Shown one piece after another: positions 10,452-20,060 of a DNA stretch of 64,000 nucleotides. This DNA is from Aphelocoma coerulescens (Eukaryota; Chordata; Aves; Passeriformes; Corvidae): positions 1,302,001 through 1,366,000 of the forward strand of contig NW_027184063.1 of assembly GCF_041296385.1 (NCBI RefSeq), in the 5' to 3' direction. The position numbers and the translations under genes are program-made. Numbering within the stretch: the stretch's first letter is position 1; each line of letters begins with the position of its first letter. Under the pieces are notes generated by a model. The model was not told the origin of the DNA. It worked only from the letters and a program-made list of their open reading frames with translations, and searched no databases.

Positions 10452-13002
10452 CTTTTTTAACAGCCGCGTACCCTCGCCCCGTGAGCACTAGTCTCCAGCC
10501 TTGTTCCCATTCCCCCAACTCGTTTTTGATTACAACTTGCGGGCCTTCGTCTAGTGCTCGAGTGACCCAGTGTTTTTGAGCGGGACTATTTGTCTCATCC
10601 CCCCTAGGGAATTGGTTCAGTGCTAGCAGGGCAGTTGCCAGTATGCGTGCCTGGTCCCCTGGGGGAATGGAATTGGTAAAGCCCTCTGTTTTTGCTAGCA
10701 CTTCCAATTTGGTTTTTAGGGTTTGATTTGCCCGCTCAACAATGGCCTGCCCGGTGCTATTGTACGGGATGCCATGTACCAGAGTGATACCCCACTTTGA
10801 AACAAATGTTTGGCTCGATTTTGAAATAAAGTTCGGGCCGTTGTCTGTCTTGATCTGCTTCGGAACGCCGAGCCACGCCATAGCTGTCAGCCAATGTTGG
10901 ATGGTTGCTTTAGAATCAGTTCTTAGGTGTTGTGTGGCCACAATCATTCCGCTATATGTGTCCACAGTTACAGCAAGCCATGCTCGGGGCTTCAGTAGAT
11001 GACATAGTGTAAAGTCTGTTTGCCATATTTCTGAGGCTTTAAGGCCTCTGGGGTTGACTCCACTGGACCACAGCGGTGATTTTTGACAGTGGGGGCACGT
11101 GGCTACGATGTGTTTCGCGTCAGTGGTCGAAATCCCACATCTTTTTGCCAGTGCTTTAGCTCCGATGTGGACAGACTCATGTAGCTGACGGGCATCTCTC
11201 AGTGTCCACAGTCCTTTTGCGGCGGCGTCTGCTTTGTCGTTTCCGATTTGAAAGAATCCTTTAACCGAATTATGGCTGTTAACGTGGATGACAGATATGG
11301 TGCCCTTCCGCGAAGAGAGTGCTTCTTCAAGCATCACAGCCACCGTGGACACTGACACGCCAGGCCCTGACATGGCTAGGCAAAGCTTAGCTACAAACAT
11401 AGAGTCAGTCACAATGTTGAGGTGCTCCTCCGGGAACAGTCCACACGCCAGCACTACGGCGGCTGCTTCGAGTTGCTGGACCGAAAGCGTAGGGTCGGTT
11501 GCTTTGATGCACTGCCACTGCTCTCCCGACTGCCATACCGCTGCTGCAGTTGAGGTCAGCGACGATGCGTCTGTGAAGACTGTCGGTCCTGGTAGCGGTC
11601 GGTCGATGACTTTTGGCGGGAGATCGATGTCGATGATCGCAAGGAGCTGGGTCCATGGGGGTTTTGCAGCATAGCGAATCTCTCCTCCAAAACCAGTGAG
11701 GGCTATGGCTAAAAGCTCTGATATTGTCGGTGATTGCGCGGAGAGCTGCTTGCGGAAGGGTAGGTATATCCTGGCGGGCTCCGTGCCCAAGTGCCTTAGG
11801 GCAAGTCTTCTCCCTTTCATGATAAGGTTGCCAAGACACTCAACTCCCGGGGAGAATGCGCGTGACGGTTTTCCCAAGACTACCCACTGTATCGGCTGGG
11901 CTCTGTCAGGGGGCCCCTGGGCTAGCGCTCCTACCCCTCCTTTCTTTGTAAAGTGTACATATAAATCAAGTGGTGCTCCCAGGTCCCACCTAGCAAGCGT
12001 ACTCACAGACATTTGCTGCTCGATAAAGTCGAGCGAGCTAGTCGCTTCTGGTGTCAGAGCTTTCTGTTCCCATGAGTTTTTTCCTCTCAGGAGGTCGTTC
12101 AAGGGGTCCATGACCTCGGGAGGAATCAGGATGATGTTACGGAGCCATTGTAGAGATCCCACTAGCTGCTGCATATCATGGAGCGTCTTGATATCTCTGC
12201 GAATTTTTATCTGGAGCAGGGTTATGTAGGAGCTTGTAATTCCTACTCCTAGAAAGGTTACACATGGTCCCTTTTTTATTTTCGCGCTCGCGATTTCAAA
12301 GCCATTTGCTTTCAGGGTCTCTGAGACTGTTGACACTAGTCGGTCTACCTGGCTCGCTGATGGCGCGGCAATCAGGATGTCATCCATGTACTGAATAATG
12401 GTTGCGGCTGGGTCGCTGTGGCGGACTGGTGCTAGTGCTCGGTCAACCGTGATTTGGCAGATGGTGGGGGAGTTGACCATCCCTTGGGGCAACACCTTCC
12501 ACTGGAAGCGCAGGTTAGGCCGTTGGCTGTTCGGGAAGACGATGGAAAAGGCAAACCGCTCTTTGTCTTCATCATGCAGGGGTATGGAAAAGAAACAGTC
12601 TTTAATGTCAAGCACCGCGCAGGGCTGCCCTTTTGGTATCATCGAGTTCATGGGCAGCAAGGTTTGGACCGGACCTATTGGTTGGATTTTCTTGTTCACC
12701 TCCCGCAGGTCGTGCAGGAGGCGGAAGCCCTCGCCAGATCGTTTGGGTATTATGAAAACCGGGGTGTTCCATGGGCTTGTGGAGGGCTCTATATAGTCCC
12801 GCTGTAGCTCGCGGCTAACGAGCTCAAGGAGGGCGGTCATTCGAGGCTTCGACAAGGGCCACTGCTCGATCCACACCGGGTCAACCGATTTCCATACCAG
12901 TTTGATGGGCAGCGGTGGGTATGCGGCAGTGGCCCTTAGAATAAATTTGTCACCCTGACTTTCAGCAGGGCAAGGGCATCCCTCCCCAACAAGGGTGGAC
13001 AT
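10339..13002 (-). CDS. pol: ERV-1 Pol: reverse transcriptase, RNase H, integrase
   Basis: There are 887 codons from the first ATG. In the virus the frame would be entered by -1 shifting near 12942-12948 rather than from its own start. RT motifs are LLHDLREVNK and LPQGMVNSPT, with the catalytic YMDD at 205-208. RNase H begins around VFTDAS (475-480) with a second acidic site in VTDS. Integrase has the zinc-binding H608, H612, C636 and C639 and the catalytic triad D663, D720, E756, with the DD35E spacing. The frame is uninterrupted. The YMDD and the frame arrangement fit a betaretrovirus-like lineage. The end overlaps env. Confidence 0.95.
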   Translation of the reverse strand: MSTLVGEGCPCPAESQGDKFILRATAAYPPLPIKLVWKSVDPVWIEQWPLSKPRMTALLELVSRELQRDYIEPSTSPWNTPVFIIPKRSGEGFRLLHDLREVNKKIQPIGPVQTLLPMNSMIPKGQPCAVLDIKDCFFSIPLHDEDKERFAFSIVFPNSQRPNLRFQWKVLPQGMVNSPTICQITVDRALAPVRHSDPAATIIQYMDDILIAAPSASQVDRLVSTVSETLKANGFEIASAKIKKGPCVTFLGVGITSSYITLLQIKIRRDIKTLHDMQQLVGSLQWLRNIILIPPEVMDPLNDLLRGKNSWEQKALTPEATSSLDFIEQQMSVSTLARWDLGAPLDLYVHFTKKGGVGALAQGPPDRAQPIQWVVLGKPSRAFSPGVECLGNLIMKGRRLALRHLGTEPARIYLPFRKQLSAQSPTISELLAIALTGFGGEIRYAAKPPWTQLLAIIDIDLPPKVIDRPLPGPTVFTDASSLTSTAAAVWQSGEQWQCIKATDPTLSVQQLEAAAVVLACGLFPEEHLNIVTDSMFVAKLCLAMSGPGVSVSTVAVMLEEALSSRKGTISVIHVNSHNSVKGFFQIGNDKADAAAKGLWTLRDARQLHESVHIGAKALAKRCGISTTDAKHIVATCPHCQKSPLWSSGVNPRGLKASEIWQTDFTLCHLLKPRAWLAVTVDTYSGMIVATQHLRTDSKATIQHWLTAMAWLGVPKQIKTDNGPNFISKSSQTFVSKWGITLVHGIPYNSTGQAIVERANQTLKTKLEVLAKTEGFTNSIPPGDQARILATALLALNQFPRGDETNSPAQKHWVTRALDEGPQVVIKNELGEWEQGWRLVLTGRGYAAVKKDGRVKWCPLRSIKPDLQNKTNEKCEVLFAGLDLWMPP
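12942..12948 (-). promoter_or_regulatory. ERV-1 pro-pol -1 frameshift site
   Basis: In viral sense the heptamer A-AAT-TTA lies in the pro frame two codons before the pro TAA (12936-12938). This is the X-XXY-YYZ type used by retroviruses, and the pol frame is reached by -1 slippage. I did not fold the downstream stimulatory structure. Confidence 0.75.
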
Positions 13003-13285
13003 TTTGGCATAACATATGGGAAAAGGGTGATAGTTTTCTCCGGTCCTTTTTCGGTGCGGAGCGTTATCGCTATCAGTTGGGTGCTTTTTTGGGCCCGAGA
13101 TAATCCCCCAACTCCACCCACCATGGGGGCCTCCTCCAGTTCCTAGTGTATAGGCCAGTACGTTTCTGGGATGACAGTAATATCTGATCCCGTATCAATC
13201 AAAAAGGGGAGACGAATAGCAGGGTCACCTGGGTTGTTGTGGAGACAGCAAACTCCCCACACTATCGGCGGGTGGCTGCCCACTT

Positions 13286-15988
13286 TCATGGCCAAAGCCA
13301 CCCAGGGGTCTCGCTCCCAGGGGGTTGTTCCTGCTGTGCCTGGAGTGCAGACAGGTTTAACTGAGCCATTGGTTGAGCTGTGGAATTGGTCATTTCCCGG
13401 GGGGGCAGTGGGTGCGGGAGCTCCACGGCCCATTGAGGATTGGCATAGCTGGGCCGCTTCATGTCCCGAGTGGGAGGGAGCTGTGTGCGGCCCGGATGCC
13501 CCCTCCCCCTCCCGTTTCCCTGGAGCTTGGATCTGCATTCTCTGGCAAAATGCCCCTTTTTCCCACATGCCCAGCATGGCCCTCTAGGTCGCGTCTGGTG
13601 TGGGGGAACTGCTGTTGATGGAGGCTCCAATTGGGGGCAATTTGTTACAGCGTGGCCTGCCTGGCCACACTTAAAGCATGCCATTACACTCGTTATCGCA
13701 GTGCGGACGGCTGCCTGGATTGGGGCCAGATGTTCTTCTTTTGCGACATGCTTAATCATATCTGCAATACTGGACCCGGCTGGTAATGACCGTAAAATGT
13801 CCTTAGTGGTAGAGTTGCATTGTTGGCGCAAGCATTCTGCCACCACAGGGCCCTTTGCTTCTGAGGGCAAGTTAGAGGAATCAACCGCTGCCTGGAGGCG
13901 GTCCACAAACTGTGTGAAACTTTCACTCTCGCTCTGCTTTATTGTGGACCATGGCGATGGTCTAGCAATAACTCTGGAAGCAGAGCGGATAGCTTCTCTA
14001 GCGGCACGGGTAGTTGCCGTGACTTCGTGGGCCCGTAGGCCCTCGGCCTGCGCCTGAGGGGTGATCATGGTCGGGTCCGTGCCCATTAGCCGCTGTAGGC
14101 TGGACCCGTGGAGGGGGTGGTCTGCCCCAGTTACTAGGGCTAGTTGCTTTGCGCAATTGTCCTCCCATTCTTGTTTGAAAACAATCATCCCTGCCCCATC
14201 AAAAATTAATCTGCAGGTTTGTTTAATGTCAAATGGGAGCAGGTCATCCCCTCCAAAAACGCTGTCAATGAGGGTGGAAACCATAGCCGAATTGATCCCT
14301 TTGTCTGCAATTGCTTTAACAATTGCTTGTATATCTTTAGGATTTATCGGTGAGTAAATCCTCTGGTTTCCGGCTTGCCCTCCTACTCGGACCGGGAAAG
14401 CTAGCGAGGCTGAAGGGGCCCATTCAGCACAGGCTGTTTTTATCTTTCTCCAGTCTGTAAGCGGAGTACGTTCTTTTTCAAATTTCCCCTTGGCCCGGGT
14501 AGGAGCGCGGTGGTTATAGCTTTTATCTATTCTGAAATCATCTTTGTCAGAGTCGGAGTCGGTTACGGACCGTTCGTCAAGCCACTCGCTCCAGCTATAG
14601 TCCGACTCGGAGCCGGAAGTCGACTGACTGGATACTTCCGGGCTCCGGAGCTTTTTCCCCGGGCTTCTACCCCGCCCCCTTCTCTTAGGATTGGGCCGCT
14701 CCTTCCCCCTGGGCTCGCCCCGCCTCCTGCTGAGGGAGGCTCTTGCTATATAAGGGCACGTTTCCGGGCGAGCGCTCTGGTTGGCCTTGGCTCCCCCTCC
14801 GGGATTCCCTCCCCTTTTCCGTTCACGCGCATCTGCGGCATCCAGCGGACCTCCGCCGCTCCCGCCGGCCACGTGTGTGCACCCCGGCGAACCTCCGCCG
14901 CTCCCGCCGGCCACGCGTGTGCCCCCCGGCGAACCTCCGCTGCTCCCGCCGGCCACGTGTGTGCACCCCAGCGGACCACCGCTGCTCCCGCCGGCCGCGT
15001 GTGTGCACCCCGGCGCATCACCCCCGCTCCCGCCGGCCACGTGCGCACACCCCGGCGGACCTCCGCCGCTCCCGCCGGCCACGTGTGTGCACCCCGGCGA
15101 ACCTCCGCCGCTCCCGCCGGCCGCGTGTGTGCACCCCGGCGAACCTCCGCCGCTCCCGCCGGCCGCGTGTGTGCACCCCGGCGAACCTCCGCCACTCCCG
15201 CCGGCCGCGTGTGTGCACCCCGGCGGACCTCCGCCGCTCCCGCCGGCCACGTGTGTGCACCCCGGCGAACCTCCGCCGCTCCCGCCGGCCGCGTGTGTGC
15301 ACCCCAGCGAACCTCCGCCGCTCCCGCCGGCCACGTGTGTGCACCCCGGCGGACCACCGCCGCTCCCGCCGGCCGCGTGTGTGCACCCCGGCGCATCACC
15401 CCCGCTCCCGCCGGCCGCGTGTGTGCACCCCCCATGCCCTCCGGGGTCGGCGCCATTCTGCAGGGCATAGGGCGGGGGTCTCGTCCATGCCGTTTCGGAC
15501 TCCGCTTTAATGGCAGCCTCCCTGGCTTCCTCCACCAGCCCTCCCCAGAATGACTGCACCCGCTCCTTTCCCTCTGTAGGTAGGGTTGGGCTGGGGGGCC
15601 GTGGAGAGGGTGCTTGCTCCTGCGAGTCTGTGCGCTCGGCAGGGCAGCTTTCATCTGTAGTTTGCGTGGCCGCACCAACTCCCAACCGCGGTGTGGCCAG
15701 CAAACAGTTCCGTGCGGCTTTCCAGGTCTCCTGCTCTCGCAGGGCCTTACGCAAAGCCTGCACGACTTTTCCCCATAATTTAAGGTATTTCCCCGAACCC
15801 GAGGACATTGTTTCATCGGCTAGAGCCTTAGTACATCTGTCCCATACTTCTGGGTGGAGGATATCCACCGGTCGGTCTATGACCCCAATTTCCAATAGCC
15901 TCGCAACAGCGAGTGTAAAATCTTTAGGTTTGCAATCGATACCCCATTGCTTATGAATCTGAGATACGACCTTCGCGAGAGCTTCCAT
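13286..15988 (-). CDS. gag: ERV-1 Gag with internal 14-residue repeats
   Basis: Gag assembles the virion core. I chose the ATG at 15988: the open frame reaches back to 16111, but there it starts with GTG inside the primer-binding site. The product has 900 codons. The N-terminal matrix part (MEALAKVV) lacks glycine 2, so N-myristoylation is not expected. A PPPY late-domain motif lies in RPPPYALQNG before a Gly/Ser/Cys-rich tandem repeat (14843-15430). A basic RS-rich stretch and the capsid follow, then two CCHC knuckles (CFKCGQAGHAVTNC and CWACGKKGHFAREC) in nucleocapsid. Two knuckles suit alpha- and betaretroviruses. The frame is open throughout. Confidence 0.92.
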   Translation of the reverse strand: MEALAKVVSQIHKQWGIDCKPKDFTLAVARLLEIGVIDRPVDILHPEVWDRCTKALADETMSSGSGKYLKLWGKVVQALRKALREQETWKAARNCLLATPRLGVGAATQTTDESCPAERTDSQEQAPSPRPPSPTLPTEGKERVQSFWGGLVEEAREAAIKAESETAWTRPPPYALQNGADPGGHGGCTHAAGGSGGDAPGCTHAAGGSGGGPPGCTHVAGGSGGGSLGCTHAAGGSGGGSPGCTHVAGGSGGGPPGCTHAAGGSGGGSPGCTHAAGGSGGGSPGCTHAAGGSGGGSPGCTHVAGGSGGGPPGCAHVAGGSGGDAPGCTHAAGGSSGGPLGCTHVAGGSSGGSPGGTRVAGGSGGGSPGCTHVAGGSGGGPLDAADARERKRGGNPGGGAKANQSARPETCPYIARASLSRRRGEPRGKERPNPKRRGRGRSPGKKLRSPEVSSQSTSGSESDYSWSEWLDERSVTDSDSDKDDFRIDKSYNHRAPTRAKGKFEKERTPLTDWRKIKTACAEWAPSASLAFPVRVGGQAGNQRIYSPINPKDIQAIVKAIADKGINSAMVSTLIDSVFGGDDLLPFDIKQTCRLIFDGAGMIVFKQEWEDNCAKQLALVTGADHPLHGSSLQRLMGTDPTMITPQAQAEGLRAHEVTATTRAAREAIRSASRVIARPSPWSTIKQSESESFTQFVDRLQAAVDSSNLPSEAKGPVVAECLRQQCNSTTKDILRSLPAGSSIADMIKHVAKEEHLAPIQAAVRTAITSVMACFKCGQAGHAVTNCPQLEPPSTAVPPHQTRPRGPCWACGKKGHFARECRSKLQGNGRGRGHPGRTQLPPTRDMKRPSYANPQWAVELPHPLPPREMTNSTAQPMAQLNLSALQAQQEQPPGSETPGWLWP
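13355..13361 (-). promoter_or_regulatory. ERV-1 candidate gag-pro -1 frameshift site
   Basis: In viral sense G-TTA-AAC sits in the gag frame about 70 bases before the gag stop. GUUAAAC is a known slippery heptamer in arteriviruses. A -1 slip here leads directly into the protease frame (VKPVCTPGT). It is the best heptamer I found in the overlap. Confidence 0.6.
14843..15430. repeat. 42-base minisatellite inside ERV-1 gag, 14 copies
   Basis: There are fourteen units of 42 bases, each encoding a variant of GCTHAAGGSGGGSP in the gag frame. Units differ by single substitutions (A/V, GG/SG, SP/PP/DA). Because 42 is divisible by 3 all frames stay open, which explains several long overlapping frames on both strands. 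Confidence 0.95.
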
Positions 15989-16092
15989 CCTCCTCGCTGG
16001 TCCGGGAGCGTCCTCCCCGCCGGGCTGGTCCTGCTGCACCGGCCGCCGTTCACCCGTCCAGGCGAATTCCCGATCCCGATTCCGATTCTGGT

Positions 16093-16110
16093 TCCCGGGT
16101 TTCGGCACCA
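16093..16110 (-). promoter_or_regulatory. ERV-1 primer-binding site, tRNA-Phe type
   Basis: In viral sense TGGTGCCGAAACCCGGGA lies two bases after the LTR end. It is complementary to the 3' end of vertebrate tRNA-Phe (recalled tRNA 3' sequence, not looked up). Confidence 0.85.
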
Positions 16111-16112
16111 CT

Positions 16113-16365
16113 TGTTGCCTCTCGGAGGCGTAGCGACCTGGTTCAGGAACGGCACGACGACCACCTCAGGTCGTTTGGACCATCAGCTCACAGACACCAA
16201 TGTGGTGGACGGCAAAAGGGCGTTTATTCGTGGATTACATAGGGTTAAATAACCTGGGTTTGCCACGTCACTTCCTTCTGCTCACCTATCACCTGTAGAG
16301 GGGAGGGGTTTTACCTGTCCCGTACAACGCGATATCTTCCGAACGCCTGTCCCTAGTCACCTACA
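16113..16365 (-). repeat. ERV-1 5' LTR
   Basis: It is 253 bases, TGTAGG...GGCAACA in viral sense, with the same internal signals as the 3' LTR. Confidence 0.93.
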
Positions 16366-17222
16366 AGGGGGTTCAGGGCTGGAGGCACCACCGAGTTCAG
16401 AACTGACACCACCACATCCAGGGATGGGGACGAGATGGAGGGGGGCTTCAGGTGAGCAAATGTGCCAGTGCTGAGAAACAGAGAGACCACGGCCAGGTGA
16501 GGGAGGCACGTGCAAAAGGCTTTGTGCCGGCCCTGCTCAGAGGGGATCCTCAGCACGGCCCTGAAGAACTGCACATAGGAGAAAAGCATGAACACAAAAC
16601 AACCCAAAAAAGGAAAAGTACTAAAAGCAAGAAGCCCAAATTCCCACAGGTATGTGTCTGAGCAGGAGAGCCTGAGGATGTGTGGGATTTCAGAGAAGAA
16701 CTGGCCCAGGGCATTGTCCTGGCACAGGGACAGAGAAAATGTATTGGCCGTGTGCAGCAGAGCAGTGAGAAAGCCAGTGGCCAAGGCAGCTGCTGCCATG
16801 TGGGCACAAGCCCTGCTGCCCAGGAGGGTCCCGTAGTGCAGGGCTTTGCAGATGGACACATAGCAGTCGTAGCACATGAGGGTGAGGAGAAAATCCTGTG
16901 TTCCAAGAAAGAAGACAATCAGAAACACCTGAGCAGCACATCCTGTGTAGGAGATGTGCCTGGTGCCCCAGAGGGAATTGTGCATGGCCTTGGGGACAGT
17001 GGTGCAGATGGAGCCCAGGTCGGTGAGGGCCAGGCTGAGCAGGAAGAAGAACATGGGGCTGTGCAGGTGCTGGCCGCAGGCTCCGGCGCTGATGATGAGG
17101 CTGTTGGCCAGGAGGGCAGCCAGGGAGATGCCCAGGAAGAGGCAGAAGTGCAGGAGCTGCAGCTGCCACGTGTCTGCCAATGGCAGCAGGAGGAAGTGGC
17201 TGATGGAGCTGCTGTTGGACAT
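16366..17222 (-). pseudogene. OR-1 olfactory receptor, 5' part, disrupted by ERV-1
   Basis: Olfactory receptors are seven-helix G-protein-coupled receptors of sensory neurons. The frame opens at an ATG at 17222 (MSNSSSISHFLLLPLAD), with an N-glycosylation NSS and TM1 following. TM2 PMFFFLLSLALTDLGS, HYGTLLGSRAC in the second intracellular loop and HKAFCTCLPHLAV in TM6 are typical of the bird-expanded OR14-like (gamma-c) group. The DRY motif at the end of TM3 reads YDCYVSIC, so the key arginine is cysteine. The frame runs cleanly to ALNPL and is then cut by the ERV-1 LTR. The last 26 codons are at 8015-8096. OR-2 is the duplicate. Confidence 0.88.
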
Positions 17223-19250
17223 TGCTGTGTCTGGCCATGGGCACCTGTTCATGGAGAAAGGACAGTGATAAGTCAGGACAGGCTGCTTGGAGCCAAACCT
17301 GCGCCATTCCCTGCAGACTGTGCCGCTGGGACTGCCCCACCCTTGTTCCTGCTCTGGGAAAACCTTCACCCAGTTGCCTGCCTGAGCTCCACTTGTGCTG
17401 TCTGAGTGTGCCAGGAGCAGCCAGGCCTGTGCCTGGGGGCTGTCGAGGAGCCATTGCTGCCCCGCTGCCCTGGGTTTGTGGCCGTGTGGCAGAGGGACAA
17501 GGCTGGAGAGTCAGGATTTGTCAGTGCAATCCCTCCTAGAAAGGCTTGGTAGCAGTTTTACTCTCAGTTCCACAGGACAGGGATGGCAGGAGTGAGTTTT
17601 AGGAAAGATTTTCCTACCCACACATCATTCCTGCTTCTCTGAGGTTCTTGGAAGGACACAGCGAGGAGAGCCATGGGTGTACCCATGATGGTATCTCAGG
17701 GAGGGAGGCTCAGCTCATTCCCCTTTCCCATGGACTGCTTTGCCCACAGCCCCACAGGGCACAGGGAAGCTTGGACATCCCATTCCCATGGACAGCCCTG
17801 TCTGGCAGGAATCCCAAGGGCAGAGCCGGACTCAGCTGCTGCAGATCCCAGAGCCCACCTGAGAGCACCAGATAGCAGTGACAATGTCAGAGGAGTAATA
17901 ATAATAACTATAACAAGGACAATAGCAGAGACTCAGAATGTTCTGTCATTCTGGGATTCCAACTCCTGTTCTGCTTCTCTCATCCCGCAACCTTCCCAGC
18001 CTGCTCCAAGCAGGAAATCCAAACAGGCTCAGGAACGCTCCTGATCTTGACAGCAATCCCTGGCTTACCTTCTTTTGGGAAGTGCCTCCGGAGCTGTGCC
18101 CAGGCTGGTCTGGAGCTGGGAGCAGCCCTGCCCCAGCCAGCAGCTCTCAGCAGCAGCACCTGCCCTGCTCAGGGTCACTCCTTCCCCCCACTGCTCCTCC
18201 CCCAGCGCTGGCAGCAGCTCCCCGGGCCGGCTGAGAGCTGCCCCTGGCAGGCAGCAGAGTCCCTGCCCCAGCACAGCGCCCTGGGCTGCAGGACCCTGCT
18301 CTGCAGGACAGCCCTGGGCACCCCTGGCTGCAGCCCCGGCTGCTCAGCCCTGCAGCAGAGCCTGGCAGCAGGAGCTGCCTTGTGCTGGGCCTTGGGTGCT
18401 GCAGCACGGAAACCCAGCCCTGCCCTAGGGCCACATCCCCCAGACTGCAGCAACTCTGAGAGTGCTCTGCAAAGCTCTGAAAAGCTGTGGGATGGGCCAG
18501 CTTCAGGAGATGCCTCCAGGAGCTGCAGCTTCTCTTCCCACAGCCAGACAATGACTGTTTCAAACTCTCTGAGGATTTCTGCTCTGGTGAGCCCTCAGTG
18601 AGCTCTGCTCTGTGCTCCCAGCCCCGGCTGAGTTGAAGCCCTGTGTGCCTCTGTGCTGTGCCCGGGCTGGCTACAGGCAGTGCCCCAGCCCTGCTGGGCT
18701 GTGCCCAGGAGCTGCTCCTGGCCAGAGCTGTCTCTCTGCAGCGCTGCCACTTGCCAAGTGCTGCCTGTGTGCCAGGAGCCCGGCCCAGCTCAGCAGCACA
18801 GATACAGCACAAGGACTGTAATGACCTTCTCAGGGCTTGGTGCTGAGGCCCTGAACATCAGTCCCTGATAGGGACTGGCAAAAACCTCTCAAGAATTCTG
18901 AGTCAGATTCAAACTCAAAATTCCTGACACTGTTAATGGGTCTCAGTGAGGGACATGACTGAGAAAGTGTCCCCAGGCTGCAGTCAGAGCAGAGAACTGG
19001 AGGCAGGGAGGACAGGAGTGGACAAAGAGAAGCCAAGTCTTGGTACCCTGGGGCACAGCAGCATCTGTGCCACCAAGGGCTGTGATGGGCACTGTCAGCC
19101 CCTTGTCCTGCTCTCAGCATCCCCTCCTACATCCCAGTGCTGGAAGGAGTCCCTGGGGAGCCTTGGTCAGGAATGGCCCTGGGGGGCTCCTGAATGCTCC
19201 CAGGGACTGCAGGTTTTCCAAAGGACTTTGGCTTTGGCTTTTGTCTTGGA
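17223..19250. other. OR-1 upstream region, no gene seen
   Basis: The stretch 17223-18345 matches 49359-50876 from block B, apart from about 410 bases missing here near 17645. Past 18345 the two copies diverge because block B enters the inverted repeat. The sequence is rich in CAG/CTG words, and its long frames look accidental. Confidence 0.45.
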
Positions 19251-19254
19251 ATGT

Positions 19255-20060
19255 CTGAGAGCTTTGTGCAATCGTGGCCTCCAATTATCTGCTTTAATTA
19301 GTCCCTGGAGAGCCTTTGTCAGTAACAACACTCAGTGGGGCTCATTATTGCTTCAGGGTATTGGAGAATGGTTAGAGGAGCAGGGACATGGCTCATTGAT
19401 AGAATGATTGGATCAATAATCCAACCCTACGAGTAAAAAGGCCTGTGTGAGAAAAATTCTGCATGAGACAAATCCCTGTGTGAGAAACCAACCTGGGAAC
19501 CAGAAGGGAGTTTTGAGAGGTGCAGCTGTGCTGATAAGATGGACTATCCCTAAGAAGGGAGGAATATCTTTGATCTCTCAAGACAAAACATAAACAATAA
19601 GAAGCTTGCCAAATGTAGTCTTTTATCTAACCCGATTATGTAGAGGTCAGAATGTGCTTTTATAAGTTTCAACTAATTAAAGAACTGATAAGCTTGTATT
19701 CAATACTCTATATAAGTGCCTTTGTATTGCTAATAAACGGAGCTTGCATATATCAATCGTATGGGTTGCCTGCAATGTCTCTCCTCACCTAAGTCGTCGA
19801 TTCATTTTGCAACATCAGGGTGCTTCTGTTTGGTAAGTACTTGGTGCTTCCCTATTGATACCAACTCTAGGAGAGGTTTGTGCAATCCAGGCCCCCAATT
19901 ATCTGCTTTAATTAGTCCCTGGAGAGCCTTTGTCAGTACCAACACTCAGTGGGGCTCATTAATGCTTCAGAAGGTGCTTCTGTTTTGTAAGTACTTGGTG
20001 CTTCCCTTTTGATACCAACACTATGAGAGGTTTGTGCAATCTCCTCTCAGGCCCTGAGGT
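19255..20060. repeat. Tandem repeat, unit about 170-190 bases
   Basis: Two full units and part of a third share CAATTATCTGCTTTAATTAG, CAGTGGGGCTCATTA and AGTACTTGGTGCTTCCC. The first unit is interrupted by a solo LTR (19359-19814). Confidence 0.7.
19359..19814 (+). mobile_element. Solo LTR with 6-base target duplication
   Basis: It is flanked by TCAGGG at 19353-19358 and 19815-19820. It has TATATAAG near 19712, then AATAAACGGAGCTTGC near 19733, and ends TTTTGCAACA. The first bases read TATTGG rather than TG. The length (456) and the 6-base duplication suggest an alpharetrovirus-like or beta-like LTR. The neighbouring repeat unit at about 19945 gives the empty-site sequence. Confidence 0.82.

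Larger units (their letters stand above)
12936..13577 (-). pseudogene. pro: ERV-1 protease frame with an in-frame TAG
   Basis: The aspartic protease matures the viral polyproteins. The catalytic motif LIDTGSDITVI is visible, and the C-terminal part shows LLGRDAL. Between them an in-frame TAG at 13143-13145 interrupts the domain. The two parts are in the same frame, so this is one nonsense lesion. The frame overlaps gag and is -1 relative to it, as expected for a shift near 13355. No dUTPase domain is visible upstream, unlike several betaretroviruses. As found, protease and therefore Pol could not be made without reading through this stop. Confidence 0.88.
8097..16365 (-). mobile_element. ERV-1: near-complete beta/gamma mosaic provirus
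   Basis: This provirus is bounded by two 253-base LTRs (TGTAGG...GGCAACA in viral sense) and flanked by AGGGGG (8091-8096 and 16366-16371). A 6-base duplication fits alpha- and betaretroviral integration. On the minus strand the order is LTR, primer-binding site, gag, pro, pol, env, polypurine tract, LTR. Gag, pro and pol lie in three frames linked by two -1 shifts, which is betaretroviral, while env has gamma-type CWLC and CX6CC motifs. The combination resembles type D retroviruses. It splits OR-1 and is absent from OR-2. The LTRs differ at about 3 positions, so the insertion is young. The only clear coding lesion I see is a TAG in pro. Confidence 0.95.

Noticed and set aside
14843..15430. 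Regular direct repeats resembling a CRISPR array
   Set aside because: There are no spacers, the unit is head-to-tail and in frame with gag, and the genome is vertebrate.
14510..15553. Long plus-strand frame rich in Pro/Ala/Arg, and two other long frames across 14740-15820
   Set aside because: They lie across the 42-base gag repeat. The unit length is a multiple of three, so all frames stay open without coding.
15989..16111. Gag start at 16111
   Set aside because: The codon there is GTG inside the primer-binding site. The first ATG in frame is at 15988.
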